Assembly: GCA_000753455.2 (NCBI GenBank)
Contig: LM994670.1
Coordinates: forward strand, 51,074 to 115,073
Reading direction: 5' to 3'
Length of the DNA: 64,000 nt
DNA from: Clostridium jeddahitimonense
GTDB lineage: Bacteria; Bacillota; Clostridia; Clostridiales; Clostridiaceae
Shown: positions 20,731-28,879 of the stretch, piece by piece
Numbering within the stretch: position 1 is the first letter of the stretch
Layout of the letters: the number at the start of each line of letters is the position of its first letter
Program-made: the position numbers and the translations under genes
The notes under the pieces: model-generated
What the model saw: the letters and a program-made list of their open reading frames with translations, nothing else
What the model was told of the DNA's origin: nothing
The model's database searches: none

Positions 20731-21123
20731 ATGGCAAAAGTTCAATACATGGGTACTGGAAGAAGAAAAAAATCAGTTGCAAGAGTTAGACTTGTACCAG
20801 GAAATGGTAATGTAGTTATCAATAAAAGAGATATCGAAACATACTTTGGTTTAGAAACTTTAAGAATGATCGTTAACCAACCATTAGTTTTAACAGGAAC
20901 TAAGGAAAAGTTCGACGTTTTAGTTAATGTTCACGGTGGTGGATTCACAGGTCAAGCTGGAGCTATCAGACACGGAATAACTAGAGCTTTAATTAAATCA
21001 GATGAAAACTTAAAGTCTGAATTAAAGAAAGCTGGTTTCGTAACAAGAGACCCAAGAATGAAGGAAAGAAAGAAATACGGTCTTAAAAAGGCTAGAAGAG
21101 CTCCACAATTCTCTAAGAGATAG
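20731..21123 (+). CDS. rpsI: 30S ribosomal protein S9
   Basis: 130 residues ([24 protein letters not shown]), ending with the conserved [12 protein letters not shown] tail that reaches the P-site tRNA. GGGAGGAGG precedes the ATG. Followed by a strong terminator. Confidence 0.97.
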   Translation: MAKVQYMGTGRRKKSVARVRLVPGNGNVVINKRDIETYFGLETLRMIVNQPLVLTGTKEKFDVLVNVHGGGFTGQAGAIRHGITRALIKSDENLKSELKKAGFVTRDPRMKERKKYGLKKARRAPQFSKR

Positions 21124-21133
21124 TTTGGTGTTC

Positions 21134-21162
21134 AAAGAGAGGTTTTACCTCTCTTTTTTTTT
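21134..21162 (+). terminator. Terminator of rplM-rpsI
   Basis: AAGAGAGGT and ACCTCTCTT form a nine-base stem with a TTT loop, followed by an unbroken run of T. Confidence 0.93.
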
Positions 21163-21328
21163 ACTCAATTATTAGAAATTTCTTCTAACTACAAAATGTA
21201 AAATTATTAATATTTTTAAATTTAATCTATTGTTATTTGGTTTATTTATAAATATTTAATAATGTACTTTTAAAATTTATCTAAATGAATATAGTTATAT
21301 TAAATCTATGTTAAAAAACGGGCAGAAC

Positions 21329-21346
21329 TCTTAACAATTGTTAAGA
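21329..21346 (+). promoter_or_regulatory. 18-bp perfect palindrome upstream of the Na/Pi cotransporter gene
   Basis: TCTTAACAATTGTTAAGA is a perfect palindrome 68 bases before the start codon. It contains TTAACA half sites; on the minus strand a TTTACA lies seven bases away. This resembles the TTAACA-type direct repeats bound by PhoP in Bacillus, which would suit a phosphate transporter, but a dimeric repressor operator is equally possible. A -10-like TATTAT lies at 21386-21391. Confidence 0.45.
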
Positions 21347-21413
21347 ATTATTGTAAACTTACTCTAGAAAATAAATTAACTTTAGTATTATATAGAAAAG
21401 GAGAATATTATCT

Positions 21414-23027
21414 TTGGATACTTTAATGGTTATAATTAAGTTATTAGGTGGTTTAGGACTATTTATTTACGGAATGAAATTAATGGGTGATGGTCTTGAA
21501 AACGCTGCAGGAGAAGGTTTAAAAAAGATACTTGAAAAGGTAACTAAAAATCCGATTATAGCAGTTATAGTTGGGGCAATAGTAACTGCAGTTATTCAAA
21601 GTAGTAGTGCTACTACGGTAATGGTAGTAGGATTTGTTAATGCAGGTCTTATGAATCTTGCACAAGCAGCAGGAATCATAATGGGGGCTAATATTGGTAC
21701 AACAATAACAGCTCAACTTGTAGCCTTTAAATTAAGCACAATAGCTCCAATATTTGTTTTTATTGGTGCTATGATAGTTATGTTTGTAAAAGTAAAGAGA
21801 ACAAGAGAAATTGGTAATATCATTTTAGGATTTGGTATTTTATTTACAGGAATGGGTTCTATGAGTTCAGCAATGAAGCCATTAACTGATTCAGTAGTAT
21901 TCCAACAAATATTATCAACTGTTGGTGGTAACTTATTCTTAGGTGTTCTTGCAGGAGCTTTAATAACAGCAATATTACAAAGTTCATCTGCAACTACAGG
22001 TATTTTAGTAGCATTAGCTACAGCTGGAGCATTAGACATAAATCAAGCATTACCAATAATAATGGGATGTAATATAGGTACTTGTGTAACTGCTATGATA
22101 GCAACTGTTGGTACAAATAAGACAGCACATAGAGCAGCTTTATTACATTTAATATTCAATATAGTTGGTACCGTAATATTCTTACCGCTTATAGCTACAA
22201 ATATATTAGGAAATTTCGTATCTGGATTTACTTCAGATGTAAGCAGACAAATAGCAAATTCACATACTATATTTAATGTAGTTAATACGTTAATAATGGT
22301 GCCGTTAATACCTATATTAATTAAGATCGTTACTAAATTAATTCCAGGTGATGATGACGATGAAAAGGCTGGAGTAAAATATATAGATGATAGATTATTA
22401 GAAACACCAGTAATTGCTGCTGGACAAGTTATTAAAGAAACTATTAGAATGGCTAACAAATCTAAGAAGAGTTTAGAATTAGCTATGAGTGCATTTACTA
22501 GTAATGATGAAAGATTAGCTCAAAAGGTTTATGAAAATGAGAATGTAATAAATATTCTTGAAGAATGTATTACAACTTATTTAGTTAAATTATCTAAATG
22601 CGATTTATCAGATAAAGAAAAGAATATAGTAGCAGCTACATTCCACATAGTTACTGATATAGAGAGAATTGGAGATCATGCAGAGAATCTTGCTGACTTA
22701 ACAATTCAAAAGATAAATAAAAGATTAGAATATAGTATTGAAGCTTTAGATGAATTAAGATCAATATATGAATCAACTTTACAAGCTGTAGATATAGCTA
22801 TTGAAAGTTATGAAAATAGAGATGTTGAAAAAGCTAAGACTGTTATGGATGTAGAATCACAAATAGATAAGAAACAAAGAAAATTCAGAGATTTACACAT
22901 AAAGAGATTATATGATGGAACTTGCAATGCGTATGCAGGTGCGGTTTTCCTAGATCTATTAAGTAACCTTGAAAGAATAGGAGACCATTCAACTAATATA
23001 GCTGAGAGTGTTATAGAAAATAATTAA
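21414..23027 (+). CDS. Na/phosphate cotransporter family protein with PhoU-like domain
   Basis: 537 residues. Two repeats of the NptA/PNaS membrane signature are seen (AVIQSSSATTVMVVGFVNAG and AILQSSSATTGILVALATAG, the paired QSSSATT motifs), then a cytoplasmic C-terminal region (about 345-537) with two PhoU-like helical bundles containing IERIGDHAENLAD and LERIGDHSTNIAES. Probably imports phosphate with sodium; export or regulatory roles are not excluded. The TTG start is ten bases after AAAGGAG; ATG 21426 is the alternative. Monocistronic, with its own terminator. Confidence 0.88.
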   Translation: MDTLMVIIKLLGGLGLFIYGMKLMGDGLENAAGEGLKKILEKVTKNPIIAVIVGAIVTAVIQSSSATTVMVVGFVNAGLMNLAQAAGIIMGANIGTTITAQLVAFKLSTIAPIFVFIGAMIVMFVKVKRTREIGNIILGFGILFTGMGSMSSAMKPLTDSVVFQQILSTVGGNLFLGVLAGALITAILQSSSATTGILVALATAGALDINQALPIIMGCNIGTCVTAMIATVGTNKTAHRAALLHLIFNIVGTVIFLPLIATNILGNFVSGFTSDVSRQIANSHTIFNVVNTLIMVPLIPILIKIVTKLIPGDDDDEKAGVKYIDDRLLETPVIAAGQVIKETIRMANKSKKSLELAMSAFTSNDERLAQKVYENENVINILEECITTYLVKLSKCDLSDKEKNIVAATFHIVTDIERIGDHAENLADLTIQKINKRLEYSIEALDELRSIYESTLQAVDIAIESYENRDVEKAKTVMDVESQIDKKQRKFRDLHIKRLYDGTCNAYAGAVFLDLLSNLERIGDHSTNIAESVIENN

Positions 23028-23035
23028 TAAGTCAA

Positions 23036-23073
23036 AAGATGTTATAGAGTAAAATCTATAACATCTTTTTTTA
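23036..23073 (+). terminator. Terminator after Na/Pi cotransporter gene
   Basis: AAGATGTTATAGA and TCTATAACATCTT form a 13-bp perfect stem with a six-base loop, followed by a T-run. Confidence 0.93.
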
Positions 23074-23182
23074 TCTAATTTAGTTATAAAAGATAGATAT
23101 TAAATTTAACTAATATAAGATGGTATAAAGAATGAAGCATTAAAGAATACTAATATCAGATATGTTTAGTTGGAGGAATAAT

Positions 23183-23887
23183 ATGAAAAAGATTATTATA
23201 TTTGCATTTAGTATTTTTGTTCTATTATCAATTTGTACAATTCCTACAAAAGCAAGTATGGAAAGTGATGACTCTAAAGTTGTATTAATAGATCCAGGTC
23301 ATGGAGGAATTGATGGAGGAGCCCAATCTAAGAATGGAACTATTGAAAAAGATATAAATCTTCAAATAGCATTAAAGCTTAAAGAAAACCTAGTTAGTAA
23401 AGGATATACTGTCTATATGACTAGAGATGAGGATGAAGGTTTATATCAAAAAGGAAGTACTATTAGAGAGAAAAAACGTGATGACCTAAAAAGAAGGGCA
23501 GACATGAAAGTAGAAACTAATTGTGATATCTTTGTTTCTATACATCAAAATATGTTTGCTCAAAGCAAGTGCTATGGAGCACAGGTGTGGTATGCATCTA
23601 ATGATAAGAGTTCAACATTGGCTAATGTAGTTCAAGATTCCTTAAAAGAGACAATTAAAGATAATAATAAAAGAGTTGCTAAGCCTGCTGGTGAAGCATA
23701 CTTAATTCTAAGAGATAAGTTTGATGGAGCATCAATATTAGTTGAATGTGGATTTTTATCTAACCCTGAAGAGGAAATAAAACTAAAGAGTGAAGAACAT
23801 CAAAATTTAATAGTTGATGGAATTTCTTTAGGAATAGATAGGTATTTCAGTGAAAATAGTAATAATACTAACGAGAATAGCAATTAA
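23183..23887 (+). CDS. cwlD: N-acetylmuramoyl-L-alanine amidase CwlD
   Basis: 234 residues. A signal peptide (MKKIIIFAFSIFVLLSICTI) is followed by an Amidase_3 domain with zinc ligands H40 (LIDPGHGGIDGG), E55 and H121 (VSIHQN), and catalytic E188 (LVECGFLSNPEE). CwlD cleaves peptides from muramic acid when spore-cortex muramic-delta-lactam is made. The gene also lies just downstream of rpsI in Bacillus, supporting the name. ATG 23183 follows TGGAGGA; an earlier in-frame ATG adds a non-signal extension. Confidence 0.88.
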   Translation: MKKIIIFAFSIFVLLSICTIPTKASMESDDSKVVLIDPGHGGIDGGAQSKNGTIEKDINLQIALKLKENLVSKGYTVYMTRDEDEGLYQKGSTIREKKRDDLKRRADMKVETNCDIFVSIHQNMFAQSKCYGAQVWYASNDKSSTLANVVQDSLKETIKDNNKRVAKPAGEAYLILRDKFDGASILVECGFLSNPEEEIKLKSEEHQNLIVDGISLGIDRYFSENSNNTNENSN

Positions 23888-23926
23888 TAGGGATTTCCGA
23901 GGAAATAACACGAAAAGTTAATAGAG

Positions 23927-24013
23927 AAGAGTTAGAAGTTAAAGAACAAAGTTATTGTAACTTTATTGTTTTGGAAGCTACTTTAGTAGTTTCATCTTTA
24001 ACTTTTAACTCTT
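23927..24013. repeat. Nested-hairpin intergenic repeat, copy A
   Basis: AAGAGTTAGAAGTTAAAGA (23927-23945) pairs with TCTTTAACTTTTAACTCTT (23995-24013), 19 positions with one G-T pair. Inside are two further hairpins, AAAGTTA/TAACTTT (23948-23964) and GAAGCTACT/AGTAGTTTC (23974-23993). The element fills the gap between the convergent cwlD and yitT genes. The outer AGAGTTAAAAGTTAA-type sequence recurs in copies B-D. Confidence 0.65.
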
Positions 24014-24022
24014 AAATTTTAG

Positions 24023-24880
24023 CTATATATTTACGAATCCTTTGCCCTTAACCTCTGAAGCATCGATTATTGTAATAAATGCTTTAGGATCAATACGAAG
24101 AATTTTATTTTTTAAACTGATAAATTGTGATGATGTTATAGCTACATATAACATCTTCTTTTTACTGTGAGTATATTCACCTTCTGCCATAATTGATGTA
24201 ATACCACGATGTAAATCATTAATAACATAGTTTATAATATCATTTTCTTTTTCAGTAAGAATTAACAATAGTTTCTTGCTGGTAAATCCATTTAAAACCT
24301 TATCTAGAAGTGTTCCTTGTATAAACATAGATATAAGGGTATATAAAGCTTGTGGCAAACCAAAAATAAGTGCTGCGATAGCTACTATAATCAGATTGAA
24401 TCCGAAATTAAGTTTACCAATTTCAAAATTAGAATAATTCTTTCTAATTACCATAGTTATAATATCTATTCCGCCTGTAGAACCATTTCTATAAAATACT
24501 AGTCCCATACCTACACCACATAAGACTCCACCATATATACAGTATAGTAGCATGTCATTAACTTGAACTAATGATGATAATGGCTTAGTTAAGATTAATG
24601 ATAATGAAATTGAAATCATACCTATAGCAGTATACAAAGTAAATCTTTTGCTAAGGAACTTATAACTTACAAAGAATAAAGGAATATTTAATAGGAACAC
24701 AGTAACCCCTGATGGAATATCAGATGCATATTGAAAAATAAGTGCTATCCCTGTTACTCCCCCACTTACAAGCTTTGCATTAGTTAAAAAAAGGTTGACC
24801 CCTAGAGAATAGATAAAACATCCTAAGATTATAACTATTACATCAATATAAAAAGTTTTTGATTTAATTAAATCTTTCAT
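24023..24880 (-). CDS. YitT family membrane protein
   Basis: 285 residues, with about five to six membrane segments (GVNLFLTNAKLVSGGVTGIALIFQY; NGSTGGIDIITMVIRK) and a C-terminal cytoplasmic DUF2179-type domain ending LRIDPKAFITIIDASEVKGKGFVNI. These are features of the DUF161/YitT family; the transport substrate or function is not established. It is transcribed alone on the minus strand, converging on cwlD and diverging from nrdA. Confidence 0.88.
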   Translation of the reverse strand: MKDLIKSKTFYIDVIVIILGCFIYSLGVNLFLTNAKLVSGGVTGIALIFQYASDIPSGVTVFLLNIPLFFVSYKFLSKRFTLYTAIGMISISLSLILTKPLSSLVQVNDMLLYCIYGGVLCGVGMGLVFYRNGSTGGIDIITMVIRKNYSNFEIGKLNFGFNLIIVAIAALIFGLPQALYTLISMFIQGTLLDKVLNGFTSKKLLLILTEKENDIINYVINDLHRGITSIMAEGEYTHSKKKMLYVAITSSQFISLKNKILRIDPKAFITIIDASEVKGKGFVNI

Positions 24881-25101
24881 TAGTGCACCTCGTGTTGCAA
24901 GTATTCTTTATCACAAATTTGATTATATATTAGTTTTTAGGAGATGTTAATATGATATTCATAAAATTATCAATAAAATATGAAAAGATTTCAATAAGTA
25001 ATATTAAGTAGTAGCGATTATTAGATAGTAAAAATATTAGAGAATTTAAGAAATAGAGAGGAAAGTATGTTATTTTCTCTTTTTTTTAAATCTTTTTTAA
25101 T
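24881..25101. other. Divergent gap yitT-nrdA, upstream part
   Basis: About 220 bases of AT-rich sequence. It holds a possible 19-codon ORF (ATG 24952, stop 25009-25011, MIFIKLSIKYEKISISNIK) with AGGAG eight bases upstream, then the terminator-like hairpin at 25055-25087. I see no annotated family in the peptide; it may be chance. Confidence 0.3.
25055..25087 (+). terminator. Terminator-like hairpin upstream of the nrdA promoter
   Basis: AGAGAGGA pairs with TTTTCTCT (two G-T pairs) and is followed by eight T. It lies upstream of the nrdA promoter, so it would stop a transcript that starts in the yitT-nrdA gap. Confidence 0.5.
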
Positions 25102-25130
25102 TTTACAAGTATATATAGCAAAGTTATAAT
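25102..25130 (+). promoter_or_regulatory. Sigma-A promoter of nrdA-nrdB
   Basis: TTTACA (25102-25107) and TATAAT (25125-25130) with a 17-base spacer. The start point would fall near 25137, inside the NrdR box. Confidence 0.8.
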
Positions 25131-25146
25131 TAACAATATATTGTGT
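25131..25146 (+). promoter_or_regulatory. NrdR box
   Basis: TAACAATATATTGTGT matches the NrdR consensus ACACWATATATWGTGT at 14 of 16 positions and overlaps the predicted transcription start. NrdR is the ATP-cone repressor of ribonucleotide reductase genes. A weaker match lies between -35 and -10 (25106-25121, about 10 of 16), and a perfect palindrome TATAGTATACTATA at 25167-25180 is a poor match to the consensus. Confidence 0.75.
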
Positions 25147-25196
25147 TAGAGTGTTGAAAAATAAAGTATAGTATACTATATGTGGTGGAGGAAACA

Positions 25197-27428
25197 ATGG
25201 GATATTTACAAAAAATATGTGATTATGCAGTTAAAGGAATAGAAGGGGAAAATGAGATATATACAAGTAAGAAGTTAATAGAAAGCTGTGCGAATATAAT
25301 AAGACCATCAATGAGCAATGATGAGGTCAGAAATTCAGTAATTCAAATTTCACTTGAATTAACAACAGATAGTGAACCTAAGTGGCAATATGTCGCTTCG
25401 AAATTATATATAGATAAATTATATGATGATATAAGAAAAAATAGAGGGTTAGAAGAGGGTTCTAATGTATACGGTGATTTTTATAACTTCATAAGTGCTA
25501 TGACGGAAAGAAAGCTTTATGGAGAGTATATATTAAATAATTACTCAAAAGATGATATAGATGAATTAGAGAAAAAAATAAAGCCAGAGAGAGACTTTAT
25601 ATTTACATATAGCGGAATAGATTTGTTAGCAAAGAGATATTTAATTCAAGATTTTAATAGAGCTGTTTTAGAATTACCTCAACAAATGTTTATGGGGATA
25701 GCTATGCATTTAGCAATTCCAGAGAAAAAGGAAAATAGATTATATTGGGCTAAAAGATTTTATGATGTTTTAAGCTCACTAAAGGCAACTATGGCTACTC
25801 CAACAATGTCAAATGCAAGAAAGCCATTTTATCAATTAAGCTCATGTTTTATAGATACAGTAGATGATAGCTTAAAAGGAATATATAAATCATTAGATAA
25901 CTTTGCTGAAGTATCTAAATTTGGTGGAGGAATGGGAATATATATTGGGAAAGTAAGAGCTATGGGATCTACTATAAGAGGATTTAAGGGTGCAGCAGGT
26001 GGAGTTATACCATGGATAAAGTTATTTAATGACACAGCTATTGCAGTTGACCAGCTAGGAGTTAGAAATGGGTCAGTAGCAATATGGTTAGATGCTTGGC
26101 ATAAGGACTTACCAGAGTTTTTACAATTAAGAACAAACAATGGTGATGATAGAAAGAAAGCACATGATGTGTTCCCTGGACTTTGTTATCCAGATCTTTT
26201 CTGGAAGTTAGCAGAGAGTGATATAGATGCGAACTGGTATATGATGTGTCCTCATGAAATAAGAACTGTAAAAGGATATAATCTAGAAGATTTTTATGGT
26301 CAAGAATGGGAAGAAAGATATTATGATTGTGTTAATGATGACAGAATAGAAAAGAGAGTAATGTCTGTTAAGGATATAGTTAGATTAATTATAAAGAGTG
26401 CAGCAGAAACTGGTACTCCATTTGCTTTTTATAGGGATACAGCCAATAAGATGAATCCTAATAAGCATAAAGGTATGATATACTCTTCAAATCTTTGTAC
26501 AGAAATAATGCAAAACACAAGCGCTATGGACATACAGCAAACAGAAATAACTGATGAAAATGGAGATAAAATAATAGTAGAAAAAACTAAAGCCGGAGAC
26601 TTTGTAGTTTGTAATCTTTCATCAGTAGTTTTAGGAAATGTAGATGTAAATTCAGATAAAGAAATTGAGTATGTAGTTGAGACTCAAATAAGAGCTATGG
26701 ACAATGTAATAGACTTAAATTATTATGCAGTACCATTTGCAGAGGTAACTAATAAGAAGTATAGAGCTATAGGTCTTGGAACAAGTGGATATCACCACAT
26801 GTTAGCTAACAATAGAATACATTGGACAGAAGATAAGCATTTAGAGTTTGCTGATAAAGTTTATGAAAGAATTAATTTCTATGCAATAAAAGCTAGTATG
26901 GATATTGCAAAAGAAAAAGGTTCATATTCATATTTTGAAGGTTCAGATTGGCAAACAGGTGAATACTTTGACTTAAGAAATTATAAGTCAACAATGTGGG
27001 ATGAATTAAGAAAAAATATTAAAGAATTTGGGATGAGAAATGGATATTTATTTGCAGTTGCTCCAAATGGATCTACTGCTACTATAGCAGGAACTTCAGA
27101 GGGTGTTGATCCTGTAATGGCAAGATTCTGGTTAGAAGAGAAAAAGGGAAGTATAATACCTAAAACAGCACCAAATTTAAGTTGGGAAAACTTCTGGTAT
27201 TATAACTCTGCATATAATATAGACCAAAAGTTATGCATACAAGTAAATGGCATAAGACAAAGACATATAGATCAAGGGCAGTCGTTTAATTTATATATAA
27301 CTACAGACTATACAATGAGACAAATAATGAATTTATATATAGAAGCATGTAAATGTGGAGTTAAATCAATTTATTATGTAAGATCTAAATCATTAACTGT
27401 TGCAGATTGCGAGAGTTGTTCAGCATAA
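25197..27428 (+). CDS. nrdA: Class I ribonucleotide reductase large subunit
   Basis: 743 residues. Active-site N432, C434 and E436 (SSNLCTEIM), redox C217 (QLSSCFID), the substrate loop PNGSTATIAG, the radical-transfer tyrosines in SIYYVRSKS, and the C-terminal redox pair C738/C741 (CESCSA). It reduces ribonucleotides with the radical supplied by the small subunit. No ATP-cone was recognised at the N-terminus, so overall activity control by dATP may be missing. ATG 25197 lies five bases after GGAGG; the in-frame GTG 25182 lies upstream of that site. Confidence 0.93.
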   Translation: MGYLQKICDYAVKGIEGENEIYTSKKLIESCANIIRPSMSNDEVRNSVIQISLELTTDSEPKWQYVASKLYIDKLYDDIRKNRGLEEGSNVYGDFYNFISAMTERKLYGEYILNNYSKDDIDELEKKIKPERDFIFTYSGIDLLAKRYLIQDFNRAVLELPQQMFMGIAMHLAIPEKKENRLYWAKRFYDVLSSLKATMATPTMSNARKPFYQLSSCFIDTVDDSLKGIYKSLDNFAEVSKFGGGMGIYIGKVRAMGSTIRGFKGAAGGVIPWIKLFNDTAIAVDQLGVRNGSVAIWLDAWHKDLPEFLQLRTNNGDDRKKAHDVFPGLCYPDLFWKLAESDIDANWYMMCPHEIRTVKGYNLEDFYGQEWEERYYDCVNDDRIEKRVMSVKDIVRLIIKSAAETGTPFAFYRDTANKMNPNKHKGMIYSSNLCTEIMQNTSAMDIQQTEITDENGDKIIVEKTKAGDFVVCNLSSVVLGNVDVNSDKEIEYVVETQIRAMDNVIDLNYYAVPFAEVTNKKYRAIGLGTSGYHHMLANNRIHWTEDKHLEFADKVYERINFYAIKASMDIAKEKGSYSYFEGSDWQTGEYFDLRNYKSTMWDELRKNIKEFGMRNGYLFAVAPNGSTATIAGTSEGVDPVMARFWLEEKKGSIIPKTAPNLSWENFWYYNSAYNIDQKLCIQVNGIRQRHIDQGQSFNLYITTDYTMRQIMNLYIEACKCGVKSIYYVRSKSLTVADCESCSA

Positions 27429-27431
27429 AAT

Positions 27432-27617
27432 AATTAAAAATTAATAAATAACAATTTTAAATTTAGGAGGAAACTGCTAATGCAGTTTCTAACTTTTAAA
27501 AATATAATAGTTAAATAATAATAAAGAGTTAAAGAAGTAAATTAGATAAATTGATTTTATAAAATTGAAAACTGCATAAGCAGTTTAACATTAATTATAA
27601 ATTTTTAACTTTTAATT
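27432..27617. repeat. Nested-hairpin intergenic repeat, copy B (inside nrdA-nrdB)
   Basis: AATTAAAAATTAA (27432-27444) pairs with TTAACTTTTAATT (27605-27617). Inside are GAAACTGC/GCAGTTTC (27470-27489, loop TAAT) and AAACTGC/GCAGTTT (27569-27586, loop ATAA). The GGAGGAAACTGC...GCAGTTTCTAA core nearly matches copy C. The element occupies almost the whole 221-base gap, separating two genes that are normally adjacent. Confidence 0.65.
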
Positions 27618-27649
27618 CTTAATTAAATAAGAGTGAGGAGAAATGAGAG

Positions 27650-28684
27650 ATGAATGTTAATAGAAAGCCTCTGTTTAATGAAAATGGGGATATAGAAATA
27701 AGTAAGAAAAGAATGATTAATGGAAATACAACAAATTTAAATGATTTTAATAACATGAAATATAGTTGGGTTTCTGATTGGTACAGACAAGGAATGAATA
27801 ACTTCTGGATACCAGAAGAAATTAATCTTGCTCAGGATTTAAAAGATTATAATAGGTTAACTAATGAAGAAAGAACAGCTTATGATAAAATACTTTCTTT
27901 CTTAATATTTTTAGATTCAATACAAACTGCTAATTTGAGTAATATAAATAATTTCATCACAGCTAGTGAAGTGAATTTATGTTTAACGATTCAAGCTTTC
28001 CAAGAGGCTGTTCACTCTCAAAGTTATAGTTACATGTTAGATACTATATGTTCTCCAGAGAAGAGAAATGAAATACTTTATCAGTGGAAAGATGATGAGA
28101 TTTTACTTAGTAGAAATAAATTCATAGGAGATTTATATAATAATTTTATAGATTCACCTACAAAAGAGAATTTGATTAAGACTATAATGGCAAACTATAT
28201 ACTAGAAGGTATATATTTTTACTCAGGATTTATGTTCTTCTATAATTTAGAGAGAAATGGAAAAATGCCTGGATCAGCTCAAGAGATAAGATATATTAAT
28301 AGAGATGAAAATACTCACCTTTGGTTATTTAGAAATATAATGAGAGAACTTCAAAGGGAAGAGGAAAATCTATTTACAGAAGATCTTAAAGAAGAATTAA
28401 GAGAGATGATGAGAACAGGAGTAGAGAATGAAATAAATTGGGGCCATTATGTTATTGGAGATAATATACAAGGGATAAATAAAAATATGATAGAATCATA
28501 TATAAAATATTTAGGAAATAAGAGATTGAAGGAAATAGGATTAACACCTTTGTATAAAGGTTATGATAAAAATCCAGCTAATTGGGTAGATACATTATCA
28601 GATGCAAACTCAGTTAAGACAGATTTCTTTGAGGCAAAATCAACAGCATATGCAAAAGCTAGTACATTAATAGATGATTTATAG
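27650..28684 (+). CDS. nrdB: Class I ribonucleotide reductase small subunit
   Basis: 344 residues of a helical ferritin-like fold. The di-metal ligands are visible as D89 (FLDS), E119 and H122 (QEAVHSQSY), E186 (ILEGIYF), E220 and H223 (RDENTHLW). Y126 has the spacing of the E. coli radical tyrosine (E-x2-H-x3-Y), so a tyrosyl-radical enzyme is expected. GAGGAG lies nine bases before the ATG. The repeat copy B separates it from nrdA. Confidence 0.93.
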   Translation: MNVNRKPLFNENGDIEISKKRMINGNTTNLNDFNNMKYSWVSDWYRQGMNNFWIPEEINLAQDLKDYNRLTNEERTAYDKILSFLIFLDSIQTANLSNINNFITASEVNLCLTIQAFQEAVHSQSYSYMLDTICSPEKRNEILYQWKDDEILLSRNKFIGDLYNNFIDSPTKENLIKTIMANYILEGIYFYSGFMFFYNLERNGKMPGSAQEIRYINRDENTHLWLFRNIMRELQREEENLFTEDLKEELREMMRTGVENEINWGHYVIGDNIQGINKNMIESYIKYLGNKRLKEIGLTPLYKGYDKNPANWVDTLSDANSVKTDFFEAKSTAYAKASTLIDDL

Positions 28685-28736
28685 AAAGGTTTGCTTAATT
28701 TGTAGGGAAAATGATATAAGATTTTTGTCGAATTGG

Positions 28737-28760
28737 AAAAAATGTAAACATTTTTTATTA
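28737..28760 (+). terminator. Weak AT-rich terminator after nrdB
   Basis: AAAAAATGT and ACATTTTTT form a nine-base A/T-rich stem with a two-base loop. It may end the nrd transcript; its stability is low. Confidence 0.4.
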
Positions 28761-28785
28761 ACAATAATAAAAAATATGTTATAAT
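28758..28785 (+). promoter_or_regulatory. Promoter of ptsI
   Basis: TTAACA (28758-28763) and TATAAT (28780-28785) with a 16-base spacer, about 95 bases before the start codon. Confidence 0.6.
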
Positions 28786-28879
28786 GAAAATTAGTGATAA
28801 TTATTTGATAAAATTTTAAATTAATTTTCAACTTAAGAACAACAAGATTTATGCTTAAGGTATAGGGAGGAATTCAATA

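Noticed and set aside
22043-22459. 138-codon minus-strand frame inside the Na/Pi cotransporter gene
   Set aside because: Antisense to a clear membrane-protein gene; no start signals of its own.
25167-25180. Palindrome TATAGTATACTATA as a second NrdR box
   Set aside because: Only about 9 of 16 consensus positions match and the spacing to the first box is 35 rather than about 31-32, so it is not called as NrdR.
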